Below are positions 1 through 8,955 of a DNA stretch of 64,000 nt, one piece after another. How positions within the stretch are numbered: position 1 is the stretch's first letter; each line of letters starts with the position of its first letter. The DNA lies in assembly GCA_963930655.1 (NCBI GenBank), contig OZ005607.1:15020874-15084873 (forward strand). Direction: 5' to 3'. The notes under the pieces are model-generated. The model did no database searches. It saw only the letters and a list, made by a program, of their open reading frames with translations, and was not told where the DNA came from. Source of the stretch: Myrica gale. Its lineage: Eukaryota; Streptophyta; Magnoliopsida; Fagales; Myricaceae. The position numbers and the translations under genes are program-made.

Positions 1-132
1 GGAAAGTGAGGACAAGATTGGTTGAGCCTTGACCCGTCACCTAACCAGATGAAAGACCAAGGCTACGAAGTATTGAAACGCCACACCAACAAAACTCAAG
101 AAACTCTCAAGAAATCAGTGTGATAAGTTTCG

Positions 133-148
133 GTTGCTTGAACGCAAC
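133..148. other. Inverted repeat GTTGC-TTGAAC-GCAAC (unit 1)
   Basis: Five-base arms with a six-base loop. The left arm is GTTCC in short-class units and GTTGG in units 19, 20 and 24, so pairing is not maintained and no compensating change is seen. A structural role is unlikely. Confidence 0.45.
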
Positions 149-267
149 AGAATAAACTTTATAAGTTCAAATAGTTCTTTGAGGAACCAAGACGAACACA
201 AGACCACTCAAAAGTTGAAAGTTTAATCTTAACCACGAATTGGTTACTGTTCACACGAAATGGACCT

Positions 268-275
268 TATAAATA
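268..275 (+). promoter_or_regulatory. TATA-like octamer (unit 1)
   Basis: TATAAATA on the plus strand, a good match to the plant TATA-box consensus, flanked by CCT and TTTGG. It is intact in long-class units and reads CATAAATA in short-class units. No transcript start or downstream gene supports promoter activity; in AT-rich DNA the match may be chance. Confidence 0.3.
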
Positions 276-695
276 TTTGGAACGTCCCTCCAAAAGTAGG
301 AAAAGTCATAACTAAAACATTAAAGCGACACTTAAAAAGCTCCTACGAAATTAGGTCTCTTGGACTGCAATAGCAAACCGAAAATAGCTAAAAGACCAGA
401 TTCAATGTATCTAACATTTCCATCAAAGACCGCACTCATTCTCCTATTTAATATCCTTGAAACTCATTAAATTCGTGACTAAGAATAGGCAAACCTCGCC
501 GGTCACGGTTACTGTTCATATTGAGCCTCTTCACTTGTCGCTTGATAACGGGGTTAAGCCGGAGAAAGTGCGGGACACCTCGGGAGCACCTTGGAATGTT
601 TGGAATGAGCGAAATGTACACTCGGGGACCTCGGGACGTGAAAACCCGGGATAGATAGACGCCTCGGCAAAGGAATGGAGACCTCGGCAGGAAAT

Positions 696-878
696 TCACA
701 CGGAGACACTGATGACTTGGAGTGAGAAATGGTTATTATTTGAGCCCAACTTGGTCATTTTAGAATCAGCCCGACTCTCTTGGATTAGCCCATTGAGGGC
801 TTCCTTGAAACGTTTAGCACTAAAGTCTTGTAATTGGGCCCCTTGCAAATGACAAAGGATCTTCAGCTCCATTCCCAC
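696..878 (-). pseudogene. Ty3/gypsy-like polyprotein C-terminal relic (unit 1)
   Basis: Read on the minus strand, this gives about 60 codons containing RAKRFKEALNGLIQE (SAKRFKEALNGLIQE in this unit), followed by a polar stretch, LQVISVSV and a stop. From memory of the family, plant Ty3/gypsy polyproteins often end, after the integrase, with a tail of the form [TS]RARAKKxKEALNGLVQ. Nothing upstream matches integrase, RNase H or reverse transcriptase, because the frame runs straight into the AT-rich subrepeats. The frame opens at GTG, with the first ATG two codons in, so it is not a credible gene. The same relic is in all 36 units; I infer that a retrotransposon 3' end was captured when the satellite unit formed. 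A chance match is possible. Confidence 0.5.
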
Positions 879-882
879 GTGT
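875..882. promoter_or_regulatory. G-box-like CCACGTGT (unit 1)
   Basis: A perfect CACGTG palindrome in the context CCCACGTGTATG, apparently kept in all 36 units. CACGTG is the core bound by plant bZIP and bHLH factors, but no promoter is shown here and the site falls inside the polyprotein relic, so conservation may only reflect array homogeneity. Confidence 0.3.
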
Positions 883-886
883 ATGT

Positions 887-899
887 CCCAGCTCCTGGG
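887..899. other. Perfect inverted repeat CCCAG-CTC-CTGGG (unit 1)
   Basis: Five-base arms with a three-base loop, ten bases before the switch to AT-rich subrepeats. It is present in nearly all units; unit 36 has CTGGC, which breaks one pair. No T-run follows, so it is not a terminator. Confidence 0.6.
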
Positions 900-908
900 T
901 TTGCATCA

Positions 909-1009
909 GATACCATATTATTGAAGAAAAAAAACAAAATAGATTAATGGAAGAGTTGTAGACAAAAATATAGCTAAAAAGTAGTCCAAATTAATTACTT
1001 TAAAAATTA
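909..1009 (+). repeat. Subrepeat 1 of module C (101 bp)
   Basis: Opens GATACCATATTATTGAAG and follows the conserved hairpin directly. Across units it exists in two forms, AAAAAAAACAAAATAG and AAAAAGAACCAAATAG, which track unit subtype. Confidence 0.85.
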
Positions 1010-1112
1010 GATGCCCTCCTATTTAATTACATGGAGCGAATAGATTCACGCATGTTTATACATGACGATAAAAAGGAAAAATAGACCACATTAATTAGTT
1101 TAAAACATTATA
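1010..1112 (+). repeat. Subrepeat 2 of module C (103 bp)
   Basis: Opens GATGCCCTCCTATTTAATT and is the most diverged subrepeat: its left and middle parts are hard to align to the consensus. It holds the CATGT/ACATG inverted repeat at 1051-1064 and is the site of the 18-bp duplication in units 34 and 35. Confidence 0.75.
1051..1064. other. Inverted repeat CATGT-TTAT-ACATG (unit 1)
   Basis: Perfect five-base arms in subrepeat 2. Many units (for example 7, 9, 11, 12, 14 and 30-36) have CACGT in the left arm, and unit 26 has CTGGT, so pairing is polymorphic. Confidence 0.5.
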
Positions 1113-1213
1113 GATACCTCAATATTGAAAAAAAATGTTCCAAACAGATTTTTAGCAGAGTTATAGCCAAAAGATAATTTAAAAATCGTCTCAGTTGACT
1201 TCTTTAATAATTA
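1113..1213 (+). repeat. Subrepeat 3 of module C (101 bp)
   Basis: Opens GATACCTCAATATTG followed by an A-run whose length varies between units. The next bases are ATGTTCC or ATGTTGC, a useful subtype marker (ATCTTGC in units 33-35). Confidence 0.85.
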
Positions 1214-1312
1214 GATACCTTCATATTGAAGAAAATGAAGTAGATAGATTAATGGAATTGTTATAAACAAAAGATAAATAAAAAATGGCCTAATTAATTT
1301 GATTAAAAAATA
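1214..1312 (+). repeat. Subrepeat 4 of module C (99 bp)
   Basis: Opens GATACCTTCATATTGAAG, replaced by TATTAAAG in many units from unit 10 onward, and contains GTAGATAGATTAATGG, a motif it shares with subrepeat 8. Confidence 0.85.
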
Positions 1313-1413
1313 GATACCTTATTATTGCGGAAAAGGAACCAAATAGATTAATGGTAGAGTTATAGACCAAAATAAAAATGAAAAATATTCCAAATTAATT
1401 AGTTTAAACATTC
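1313..1413 (+). repeat. Subrepeat 5 of module C (101 bp)
   Basis: Opens GATACCTTATTATTGCGG (TTGAGG in other subtypes) and contains CCAAATAGATTAATGG and CCAAATTAATTAGTTTAA, close to the consensus of the family. Confidence 0.85.
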
Positions 1414-1514
1414 GAAACCTTATTAAAGAATAAAATGATGTAAATAGATTAATGGAAGAGTTATAGACGGAAAAATAAACTAAAAATCGTCAAAATTAAC
1501 TTGTTTAATGATTG
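1414..1514 (+). repeat. Subrepeat 6 of module C (101 bp)
   Basis: Opens GAAACCTTATTAAAGAA. In units 33-35 it gains ATAA before TTATAGACGG and two bases before AAAATCGTC. Confidence 0.85.
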
Positions 1515-1626
1515 GATACCTTAAAATTGAAGAAAGCGAGCCAAATGGATTAATGAAAGGTTATTGCACGAGTTATAGAGTAAAAGATAATTTAAAAATC
1601 GTCAAAATTGACTTCTTTAACAATTA
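1515..1626 (+). repeat. Subrepeat 7 of module C (112 bp)
   Basis: Opens GATACCTTAAAATTGAAG. It is about 11 bp longer than its siblings because of extra bases around AAAGGTTATTGC. It ends TTGACTTCTTTAACAATTA, very like the end of subrepeat 3. Confidence 0.85.
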
Positions 1627-1727
1627 GATACGATCTTGATGAAGAAAACAAAGTAGATAGATTAATGAAATTGTTAAAGACGAAAAGATAATTAAAAAAT
1701 TTCAAAAATTAATGCGTTTAAAAAATC
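1627..1727 (+). repeat. Subrepeat 8 of module C (101 bp)
   Basis: Opens GATACGATCTTGATGAAG (GATCGTGATG in other subtypes) and closes the subrepeat block; the following GATACTGATACG keeps only the first few bases of the family consensus. Confidence 0.85.
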
Positions 1728-1793
1728 GATACTGATACGAACTCCACCTACAATTGTGATAAAACCCAATAACAATTATGGATTGGAACCCCA
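1728..1793 (+). other. Unit module D: linker to next unit (unit 1)
   Basis: 66 bp after the last subrepeat, beginning GATACTGATACGAACTCC. It contains CAATTGTGAT[A/G]AAACCC, where A marks units 1, 3, 5, 6 and 8, and CCAAT (1766-1770) facing ATTGG (1782-1786). No function is evident. Confidence 0.6.
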
Positions 1794-1958
1794 GGAACGT
1801 GAGGACAAGATTGGTTGAGCCTTGACCCGTCACCTAACCAGATGAAAGACCAAGGCTACGAAGTATTGAAACGCCAAACCAACAAAACTCAAGAAACTCT
1901 CAAGAAATCAGGGTGATAAGTTTCGGTTCCTTGAACGCAACAGAATAAAGTTCAAATA

Positions 1959-1972
1959 GTTCTTTGAAGAAC
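1959..1972. other. Palindrome GTTCTT-TG-AAGAAC (unit 2)
   Basis: Six-base arms with a two-base centre. It is perfect in short-class units and in units 31-36. Most other long units read GTTCTTTGAGGAAC, which breaks one pair. It is a subtype marker rather than a shown functional site. Confidence 0.5.
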
Positions 1973-2052
1973 CAAGACGAACACAAGACCTCTCAAAAGT
2001 TGAAATTTTAATCTTAACCACGAATTGGTTACTGTTCACACGAAATGGACCT

Positions 2053-2060
2053 CATAAATA
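2053..2060 (+). promoter_or_regulatory. Disrupted TATA-like octamer (unit 2)
   Basis: CATAAATA at the position of TATAAATA in long-class units. The same T-to-C change is seen in units 4, 6, 7, 9, 29 and 30, so it is a subtype marker linked to the 8-bp deletion. Confidence 0.3.
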
Positions 2061-3580
2061 TTTGGAACGTCCCTCCAAAAGTAGGAAAAGTCATAACTAA
2101 AACATTAAAGCGACACTTAAGAAGCTCCTACGAAATTAGGTCTCTTGGACTGCAATAGCGAACCGAAAATAGCTAAAAGACCAGATTCAATGTATCTAAC
2201 ATTTCCATCAAAGACCGCACTCATTCTCCTATTTAATATCCTTGAAACTCATTAAATTCGTGACTAAGAATAGGCAAACCTCGCCGGTCACGGTTACTGT
2301 TCATATTGAGCCTCTTCACTTGTCGCTTGATAACGGGGTTAAGCCGGAGAAAGTGCGGGACACCTCGGGAGCACCTTGGAATGTTTGGAATGAGCGAAGT
2401 GTACACTCGGGGACCTCGGGACGTGAAAACCCGGGATAGATAGACGCCTCGGCAAAGGAATGGAGACCTCGGCAGGAAATTCACTCGGAGACACTGATGA
2501 CTTGGAGTGAGAAATGGTTATTATTTGAGCCCAACTTGGTCATTTTAGAATCAGCCCGACTCTCTTGGATTAGCCCATTGAGGGCTTCCTTGAAACGTTT
2601 AGCACTAAAGTCTTGTAATTGGGCCCCTTGCAAATGACAAAGGATCTTCAGCTCCATTCCCACGTGTATGTCCCAGCTCCTGGGTTTGCATCAGATACCA
2701 TATTATTGAAGAAAAAAAACAAAATAGATTAATGGAAGAGTTGTAGACAAAAATATAGCTAAAAAGTAGTCCAAATTAAATAATTTAAAAATTAGATGCC
2801 CTCCTATTTAATTACATGGAGCGAATAGATTCACGCATGTTTATACATGACGATAAAAAGGAAAAATAGACCACATTAATTAGTTTAAAACATTATAGAT
2901 ACCTTAATATTGAAAAAAAATGTTCCAAACAGATTTTTAGCAGAGTTATAGCCAAAAGATAATTTAAAAATCGTCTCAGTTGACTTCTTTAATAATTAGA
3001 TACCTTCATATTGAAGAAAATGAAGTAGATAGATTAATGGAATTGTTATAAACAAAAGATAAATAAAAAATGGCCTAATTAATTTGATTAAAAAATAGAT
3101 ACCTTATTATTGCGGAAAAGGAACCAAATAGATTAATGGTAGAGTTATAGACCAAAATAAAAATGAAAAATAGTCCAAATTAATTAGTTTAAACATTCGA
3201 AACCTTATTAAAGAAGAAGATGATGTAAATAGATTAATGGAAGAGTTATAGACGGAAAAATAAACAAAAAAAATCGTCAAAATTAACTTGTTTAATGATT
3301 GGATACCTTAAAATTGAAGAAAGCGAGCCAAATGGATTAATGAAAGGTTATTGCAAGAGTTATAGACTAAAAGATAATTTAAAAATCGTCAAAATTGACT
3401 TCTTTAACAATTAGATACGATCGTGATGAAGAAAACAAAGTAGATAGATTAATGAAATTGTTAAAGACGAAAAGATAATTAAAAAATTTCCAAAATTAAT
3501 GCGTTTAAAAAATCGATACTGATACGAACTCCACCTACAATTGTGATGAAACCCAATAACAATTATGGATTGGAACCCCA

Positions 3581-5373
3581 GGAAAGTGAGGACAAGATTG
3601 GTTGAGCCTTGACCCGTCACCTAACCAGATGAAAGACCAAGGCTACGAAGTATTGAAACGCCACACCAACAAAACTCAAGAAACTCTCAAGAAATCAGTG
3701 TGATAAGTTTCGGTTGCTTGAACGCAACAGAATAAACTTTATAAGTTCAAATAGTTCTTTGAGGAACCAAGACGAACACAAGACCACTCAAAAGTTGAAA
3801 GTTTAATCTTAACCACGAATTGGTTACTGTTCACACGAAATGGACCTTATAAATATTTGGAACGTCCCTCCAAAAGTAGGAAAAGTCATAACTAAAACAT
3901 TAAAGCGACACTTAAAAAGCTCCTACGAAATTAGGTCTCTTGGACTGCAATAGCAAACCGAAAATAGCTAAAAGACCAGATTCAATGTATCTAACATTTC
4001 CATCAAAGACCGCACTCATTCTCCTATTTAATATCCTTGAAACTCATTAAATTCGTGACTAAGAATAGGCAAACCTCGCCGGTCACGGTTACTGTTCATA
4101 TTGAGCCTCTTCACTTGTCGCTTGATAACGGGGTTAAGCCGGAGAAAGTGCGGGACACCTCGGGAGCACCTTGGAATGTTTGGAATGAGCGAAATGTACA
4201 CTCGGGGACCTCGGGACGTGAAAACCCGGGATAGATAGACGCCTCGGCAAAGGAATGGAGACCTCGGCAGGAAATTCACACGGAGACACTGATGACTTGG
4301 AGTGAGAAATGGTTATTATTTGAGCCCAACTTGGTCATTTTAGAATCAGCCCGACTCTCTTGGATTAGCCCATTGAGGGCTTCCTTGAAACGTTTAGCAC
4401 TAAAGTCTTGTAATTGGGCCCCTTGCAAATGACAAAGGATCTTCAGCTCCATTCCCACGTGTATGTCCCAGCTCCTGGGTTTGCATCAGATACCATATTA
4501 TTGAAGAAAAAAAACAAAATAGATTAATGGAAGAGTTGTAGACAAAAATATAGCTAAAAAGTAGTCCAAATTAATTACTTTAAAAATTAGATGCCCTCCT
4601 ATTTAATTACATGGAGCGAATAGATTCACGCATGTTTATACATGACGATAAAAAGGAAAAATAGACCACATTAATTAGTTTAAAACATTATAGATACCTC
4701 AATATTGAAAAAAAATGTTCCAAACAGATTTTTAGCAGAGTTATAGCCAAAAGATAATTTAAAAATCGTCTCAGTTGACTTCTTTAATAATTAGATACCT
4801 TCATATTGAAGAAAATGAAGTAGATAGATTAATGGAATTGTTATAAACAAAAGATAAATAAAAAATGGCCTAATTAATTTGATTAAAAAATAGATACCTT
4901 ATTATTGCGGAAAAGGAACCAAATAGATTAATGGTAGAGTTATAGACCAAAATAAAAATGAAAAATATTCCAAATTAATTAGTTTAAACATTCGAAACCT
5001 TATTAAAGAATAAAATGATGTAAATAGATTAATGGAAGAGTTATAGACGGAAAAATAAACTAAAAATCGTCAAAATTAACTTGTTTAATGATTGGATACC
5101 TTAAAATTGAAGAAAGCGAGCCAAATGGATTAATGAAAGGTTATTGCACGAGTTATAGAGTAAAAGATAATTTAAAAATCGTCAAAATTGACTTCTTTAA
5201 CAATTAGATACGATCTTGATGAAGAAAACAAAGTAGATAGATTAATGAAATTGTTAAAGACGAAAAGATAATTAAAAAATTTCAAAAATTAATTCGTTTA
5301 AAAAATCGATACTGATACGAACTCCACCTACAATTGTGATAAAACCCAATAACAATTATGGATTGGAACCCCA
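3581..5373 (+). repeat. Satellite unit 3 (long class)
   Basis: 1793 bp, close to identical to unit 1 by eye. A visible difference is TTAATTCG where unit 1 has TTAATGCG near the end of the last subrepeat (about 5294). The relic is at 4276-4458 on the minus strand. Confidence 0.96.
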
Positions 5374-7159
5374 GGAACGTGAGGACAAGATTGGTTGAGC
5401 CTTGACCCGTCACCTAACCAGATGAAAGACCAAGGCTACGAAGTATTGAAACGCCAAACCAACAAAACTCAAGAAACTCTCAAGAAATCAGGGTGATAAG
5501 TTTCGGTTCCTTGAACGCAACAGAATAAAGTTCAAATAGTTCTTTGAAGAACCAAGACGAACACAAGACCTCTCAAAAGTTGAAATTTTAATCTTAACCA
5601 CGAATTGGTTACTGTTCACACGAAATGGACCTCATAAATATTTGGAACGTCCCTCCAAAAGTAGGAAAAGTCATAACTAAAACATTAAAGCGACACTTAA
5701 GAAGCTCCTACGAAATTAGGTCTCTTGGACTGCAATAGCGAACCGAAAATAGCTAAAAGACCAGATTCAATGTATCTAACATTTCCATCAAAGACCGCAC
5801 TCATTCTCCTATTTAATATCCTTGAAACTCATTAAATTCGTGACTAAGAATAGGCAAACCTCGCCGGTCACGGTTACTGTTCATATTGAGCCTCTTCACT
5901 TGTCGCTTGATAACGGGGTTAAGCCGGAGAAAGTGCGGGACACCTCGGGAGCACCTTGGAATGTTTGGAATGAGCGAAATGTACACTCGGGACCTCGGGA
6001 CGTGAAAACCCGGGATAGATAGACGCCTCGGCAAAGGAATGGAGACCTCGGCAGGAAATTCACTCGGAGACACTGATGACTTGGAGTGAGAAATGGTTAT
6101 TATTTGAGCCCAACTTGGTCATTTTAGAATCAGCCCGACTCTCTTGGATTAGCCCATTGAGAGCTTCCTTGAAACGTTTAGCACTAAAGTCTTGTAATTG
6201 GGCCCCTTGCAAATGACAAAGGATCTTCAGCTCCATTCCCACGTGTATGTCCCAGCTCCTGGGTTTGCATCAGATACCATATTATTGAAGAAAAAAAACA
6301 AAATAGATTAATGGAAGAGTTGTAGACAAAAATATAGCTAAAAAGTAGTCCAAATTAAATAATTTAAAAATTAGATGCCCTCCTATTTAATTACATGGAG
6401 CGAATAGATTCACGCATGTTTATACATGACGATAAAAAGGAAAAATAGACCACATTAATTAGTTTAAAACATTATAGATACCTTAATATTGAAAAAAAAT
6501 GTTCCAAACAGATTTTTAGCAGAGTTATAGCCAAAAGATAATTTAAAAATCGTCTCAGTTGACTTCTTTAATAATTAGATACCTTCATATTGAAGAAAAT
6601 GAAGTAGATAGATTAATGGAATTGTTATAAACAAAAGATAAATAAAAAATGGCCTAATTAATTTGATTAAAAAATAGATACCTTATTATTGCGGAAAAGG
6701 AACCAAATAGATTAATGGTAGAGTTATAGACCAAAATAAAAATGAAAAATAGTCCAAATTAATTAGTTTAAACATTCGAAACCTTATTAAAGAAGAAGAT
6801 GATGTAAATAGATTAATGGAAGAGTTATAGACGGAAAAATAAACAAAAAAAATCGTCAAAATTAACTTGTTTAATGATTGGATACCTTAAAATTGAAGAA
6901 AGCGAGCCAAATGGATTAATGAAAGGTTATTGCAAGAGTTATAGACTAAAAGATAATTTAAAAATCGTCAAAATTGACTTCTTTAACAATTAGATACGAT
7001 CGTGATGAAGAAAACAAAGTAGATAGATTAATGAAATTGTTAAAGACGAAAAGATAATTAAAAAATTTCCAAAATTAATGCGTTTAAAAAATCGATACTG
7101 ATACGAACTCCACCTACAATTGTGATGAAACCCAATAACAATTATGGATTGGAACCCCA
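5374..7159 (+). repeat. Satellite unit 4 (short class)
   Basis: 1786 bp. It has the 8-bp deletion plus loss of one G from the GGGG run near 5990. An A at 6162 is shared only with unit 6, supporting common descent of the two. The relic is at 6060-6242 on the minus strand. Confidence 0.96.
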
Positions 7160-8955
7160 GGAAAGTGAGGACAAGATTGGTTGAGCCTTGACCCGTCACC
7201 TAACCAGATGAAAGACCAAGGCTACGAAGTATTGAAACGCCACACCAACAAAACTCAAGAAACTCTCAAGAAATCAGTGTGATAAGTTTCGGTTGCTTGA
7301 ACGCAACAGAATAAACTTTATAAGTTCAAATAGTTCTTTGAGGAACCAAGACGAACACAAGACCACTCAAAAGTTGAAAGTTTAATCTTAACCACGAATT
7401 GGTTACTGTTCACACGAAATGGACCTTATAAATATTTGGAACGTCCCTCCAAAAGTAGGAAAAGTCATAACTAAAACATTAAAGCGACACTTAAAAAGCT
7501 CCTACGAAATTAGGTCTCTTGGACTGCAATAGCAAACCGAAAATAGCTAAAAGACCAGATTCAATGTATCTAACATTTCCATCAAAGACCGCACTCATTC
7601 TCCTATTTAATATCCTTGAAACTCATTAAATTCGTGACTAAGAATAGGCAAACCTCGCCGGTCACGGTTACTGTTCATATTGAGCCTCTTCACTTGTCGC
7701 TTGATAACGGGGTTAAGCCGGAGAAAGTGCGGGACACCTCGGGAGCACCTTGGAATGTTTGGAATGAGCGAAATGTACACTCGGGGACCTCGGGACGTGA
7801 AAACCCGGGATAGATAGACGCCTCGGCAAAGGAATGGAGACCTCGGCAGGAAATTCACACGGAGACACTGATGACTTGGAGTGAGAAATGGTTATTATTT
7901 GAGCCCAACTTGGTCATTTTAGAATCAGCCCGACTCTCTTGGATTAGCCCATTGAGGGCTTCCTTGAAACGTTTAGCACTAAAGTCTTGTAATTGGGCCC
8001 CTTGCAAATGACAAAGGATCTTCAGCTCCATTCCCACGTGTATGTCCCAGCTCCTGGGTTTGCATCAGATACCATATTATTGAAGAAAAAAAACAAAATA
8101 GATTAATGGAAGAGTTGTAGACAAAAATATAGCTAAAAAGTAGTCCAAATTAATTACTTTAAAAATTAGATGCCCTCCTATTTAATTACATGGAGCGAAT
8201 AGATTCACGCATGTTTATACATGACGATAAAAAGGAAAAATAGACCACATTAATTAGTTTAAAACATTATAGATACCTTAATATTTTCAAAAAAAAATGT
8301 TGCAAACAGATTTTTAGCTGAGATATAGCCAAAAGATAATGTAAAAATCGTCTCAGTTGACTTCTTTAATAATTAGATACCTTCATATTGAAGAAAATGA
8401 AGTAGATAGATTAATGGAATTGTTATAAACAAAAGATAAATAAAAAATGGCCTAATTAATTTGATTAAAAAATAGATACCTTATTATTGCGGAAAAGGAA
8501 CCAAATAGATTAATGGTAGAGTTATAGACCAAAATAAAAATGAAAAATATTCCAAATTAATTAGTTTAAACATTCGAAACCTTAGTAAAGAATAAAATGA
8601 TGTAAATAGATTAATGGAAGAGTTATAGACGGAAAAATAAACTAAAAATCGTCAAAATTAACTTGTTTAATGATTGGATACCTTAAAATTGAAGAAAGCG
8701 AGCCAAATGGATTAATGAAAGGTTATTGCACGAGTTATAGAGTAAAAGATAATTTAAAAATCGTCAAAATTGACTTCTTTAACAATTAGATACGATCTTG
8801 ATGAAGAAAACAAAGTAGATAGATTAATGAAATTGTTAAAGACGAAAAGATAATTAAAAAATTTCAAAAATTAATGCGTTTAAAAAATCGATACTGATAC
8901 GAACTCCACCTACAATTGTGATAAAACCCAATAACAATTATGGATTGGAACCCCA
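7160..8955 (+). repeat. Satellite unit 5 (long class)
   Basis: 1796 bp. Its first half matches units 1 and 3, but subrepeat 3 carries private changes between 8284 and 8342: TATTTTC before the A-run, GCTGAGATATAG and GATAATGTAAA. The relic is at 7855-8037 on the minus strand. Confidence 0.96.

Larger units (their letters stand above)
1..445 (+). other. Unit module A: mixed-composition segment (unit 1)
   Basis: The first 445 bp of the reference unit. It holds short inverted repeats at 133-148 and 174-187, the 8-bp segment at 155-162 that short-class units lack, and a TATA-like octamer at 268-275. No open frame, homology or internal repetition was recognised. The same module opens every unit. 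Confidence 0.7.
446..908 (+). other. Unit module B: GC-richer segment (unit 1)
   Basis: Clearly richer in G and C than the rest of the unit. CCTCGG occurs at 578, 629, 662 and 682, with a related CCTCGCCGG at 494-502. Its right-hand part is the polyprotein-tail relic (minus strand, 696-878), followed by CACGTG (876-881) and a CCCAG/CTGGG hairpin (887-899), then an abrupt change to AT-rich sequence at about 909. If the relic reading is right, the part below 696 would be the downstream untranslated or long-terminal-repeat region of the same ancestral element; I could not recognise an LTR end in it. Confidence 0.6.
909..1727 (+). repeat. Unit module C: eight ~101-bp subrepeats (unit 1)
   Basis: An AT-rich block in which a segment opening GATACCTTNATATTGAAGAAA and containing AAATAGATTAATGGAAGAG, TTATAGAC and AAATTAATTAGTTTAAA recurs eight times. 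Subrepeat starts are 909, 1010, 1113, 1214, 1313, 1414, 1515 and 1627, so lengths are 101, 103, 101, 99, 101, 101, 112 and 101 bp. The eight differ far more from one another than the same subrepeat differs between units. The inner expansion is therefore older than the amplification of the 1.79-kb unit. The same block is present in every unit and is cut off in unit 36. Confidence 0.9.
1..1793 (+). repeat. Satellite unit 1 (long class), reference unit
   Basis: 1793 bp, used here as the reference for offsets. It starts GGAAAGTGAGG, keeps the 8-bp CTTTATAA segment (155-162) and the intact TATAAATA, and has CACACGG near 695. The polyprotein-tail relic is at 696-878 on the minus strand. It closely matches unit 3. 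Confidence 0.96.
1794..3580 (+). repeat. Satellite unit 2 (short class)
   Basis: 1787 bp. It lacks the 8-bp CTTTATAA segment and has CATAAATA instead of TATAAATA, but keeps the four-G run that units 4, 6 and 7 have shortened. A G at 2399 is not seen in the other units. The relic is at 2481-2663 on the minus strand. Confidence 0.96.

Noticed and set aside
425..445. Polypurine tract followed by an LTR start on the minus strand (AAATAGGAGAATGAG then TG)
   Set aside because: The tract is short and interrupted by T, and I could not find a matching LTR end or a second LTR copy. It is worth revisiting only if the Ty3/gypsy relic is confirmed.
457..654. Plus-strand frame of 65-66 codons recurring in most units
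   Set aside because: It opens with TTG, has no known motif, overlaps the minus-strand frame, changes its end with a one-base indel, and loses even the TTG in unit 33 (C at 57824).
448..699. Minus-strand frame of 83-86 codons recurring in most units
   Set aside because: It opens with GTG, has no recognisable domain, shifts frame with a one-base G deletion in units 4, 6, 7 and 29, and recurs only because the DNA repeats.
899..925. Primer-binding site resembling TGGTATCAGAGC on the minus strand (TGGTATCTGATGC)
   Set aside because: Two mismatches in the part that should pair with initiator tRNA, and it lies upstream of a polyprotein 3' end rather than after a 5' LTR.
1140..1155. Variable A-run in subrepeat 3 as a possible functional switch
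   Set aside because: Length varies by a few bases between units, as expected of replication slippage or sequencing error; no frame or site depends on it.
3411..3620. Minus-strand frame of 69 codons crossing the unit boundary, hydrophobic in places
   Set aside because: It starts at GTG; the hydrophobic look comes from AT-rich sequence. It is disrupted or shortened in units 1, 3, 5 and 33-35 by small indels in A-runs.
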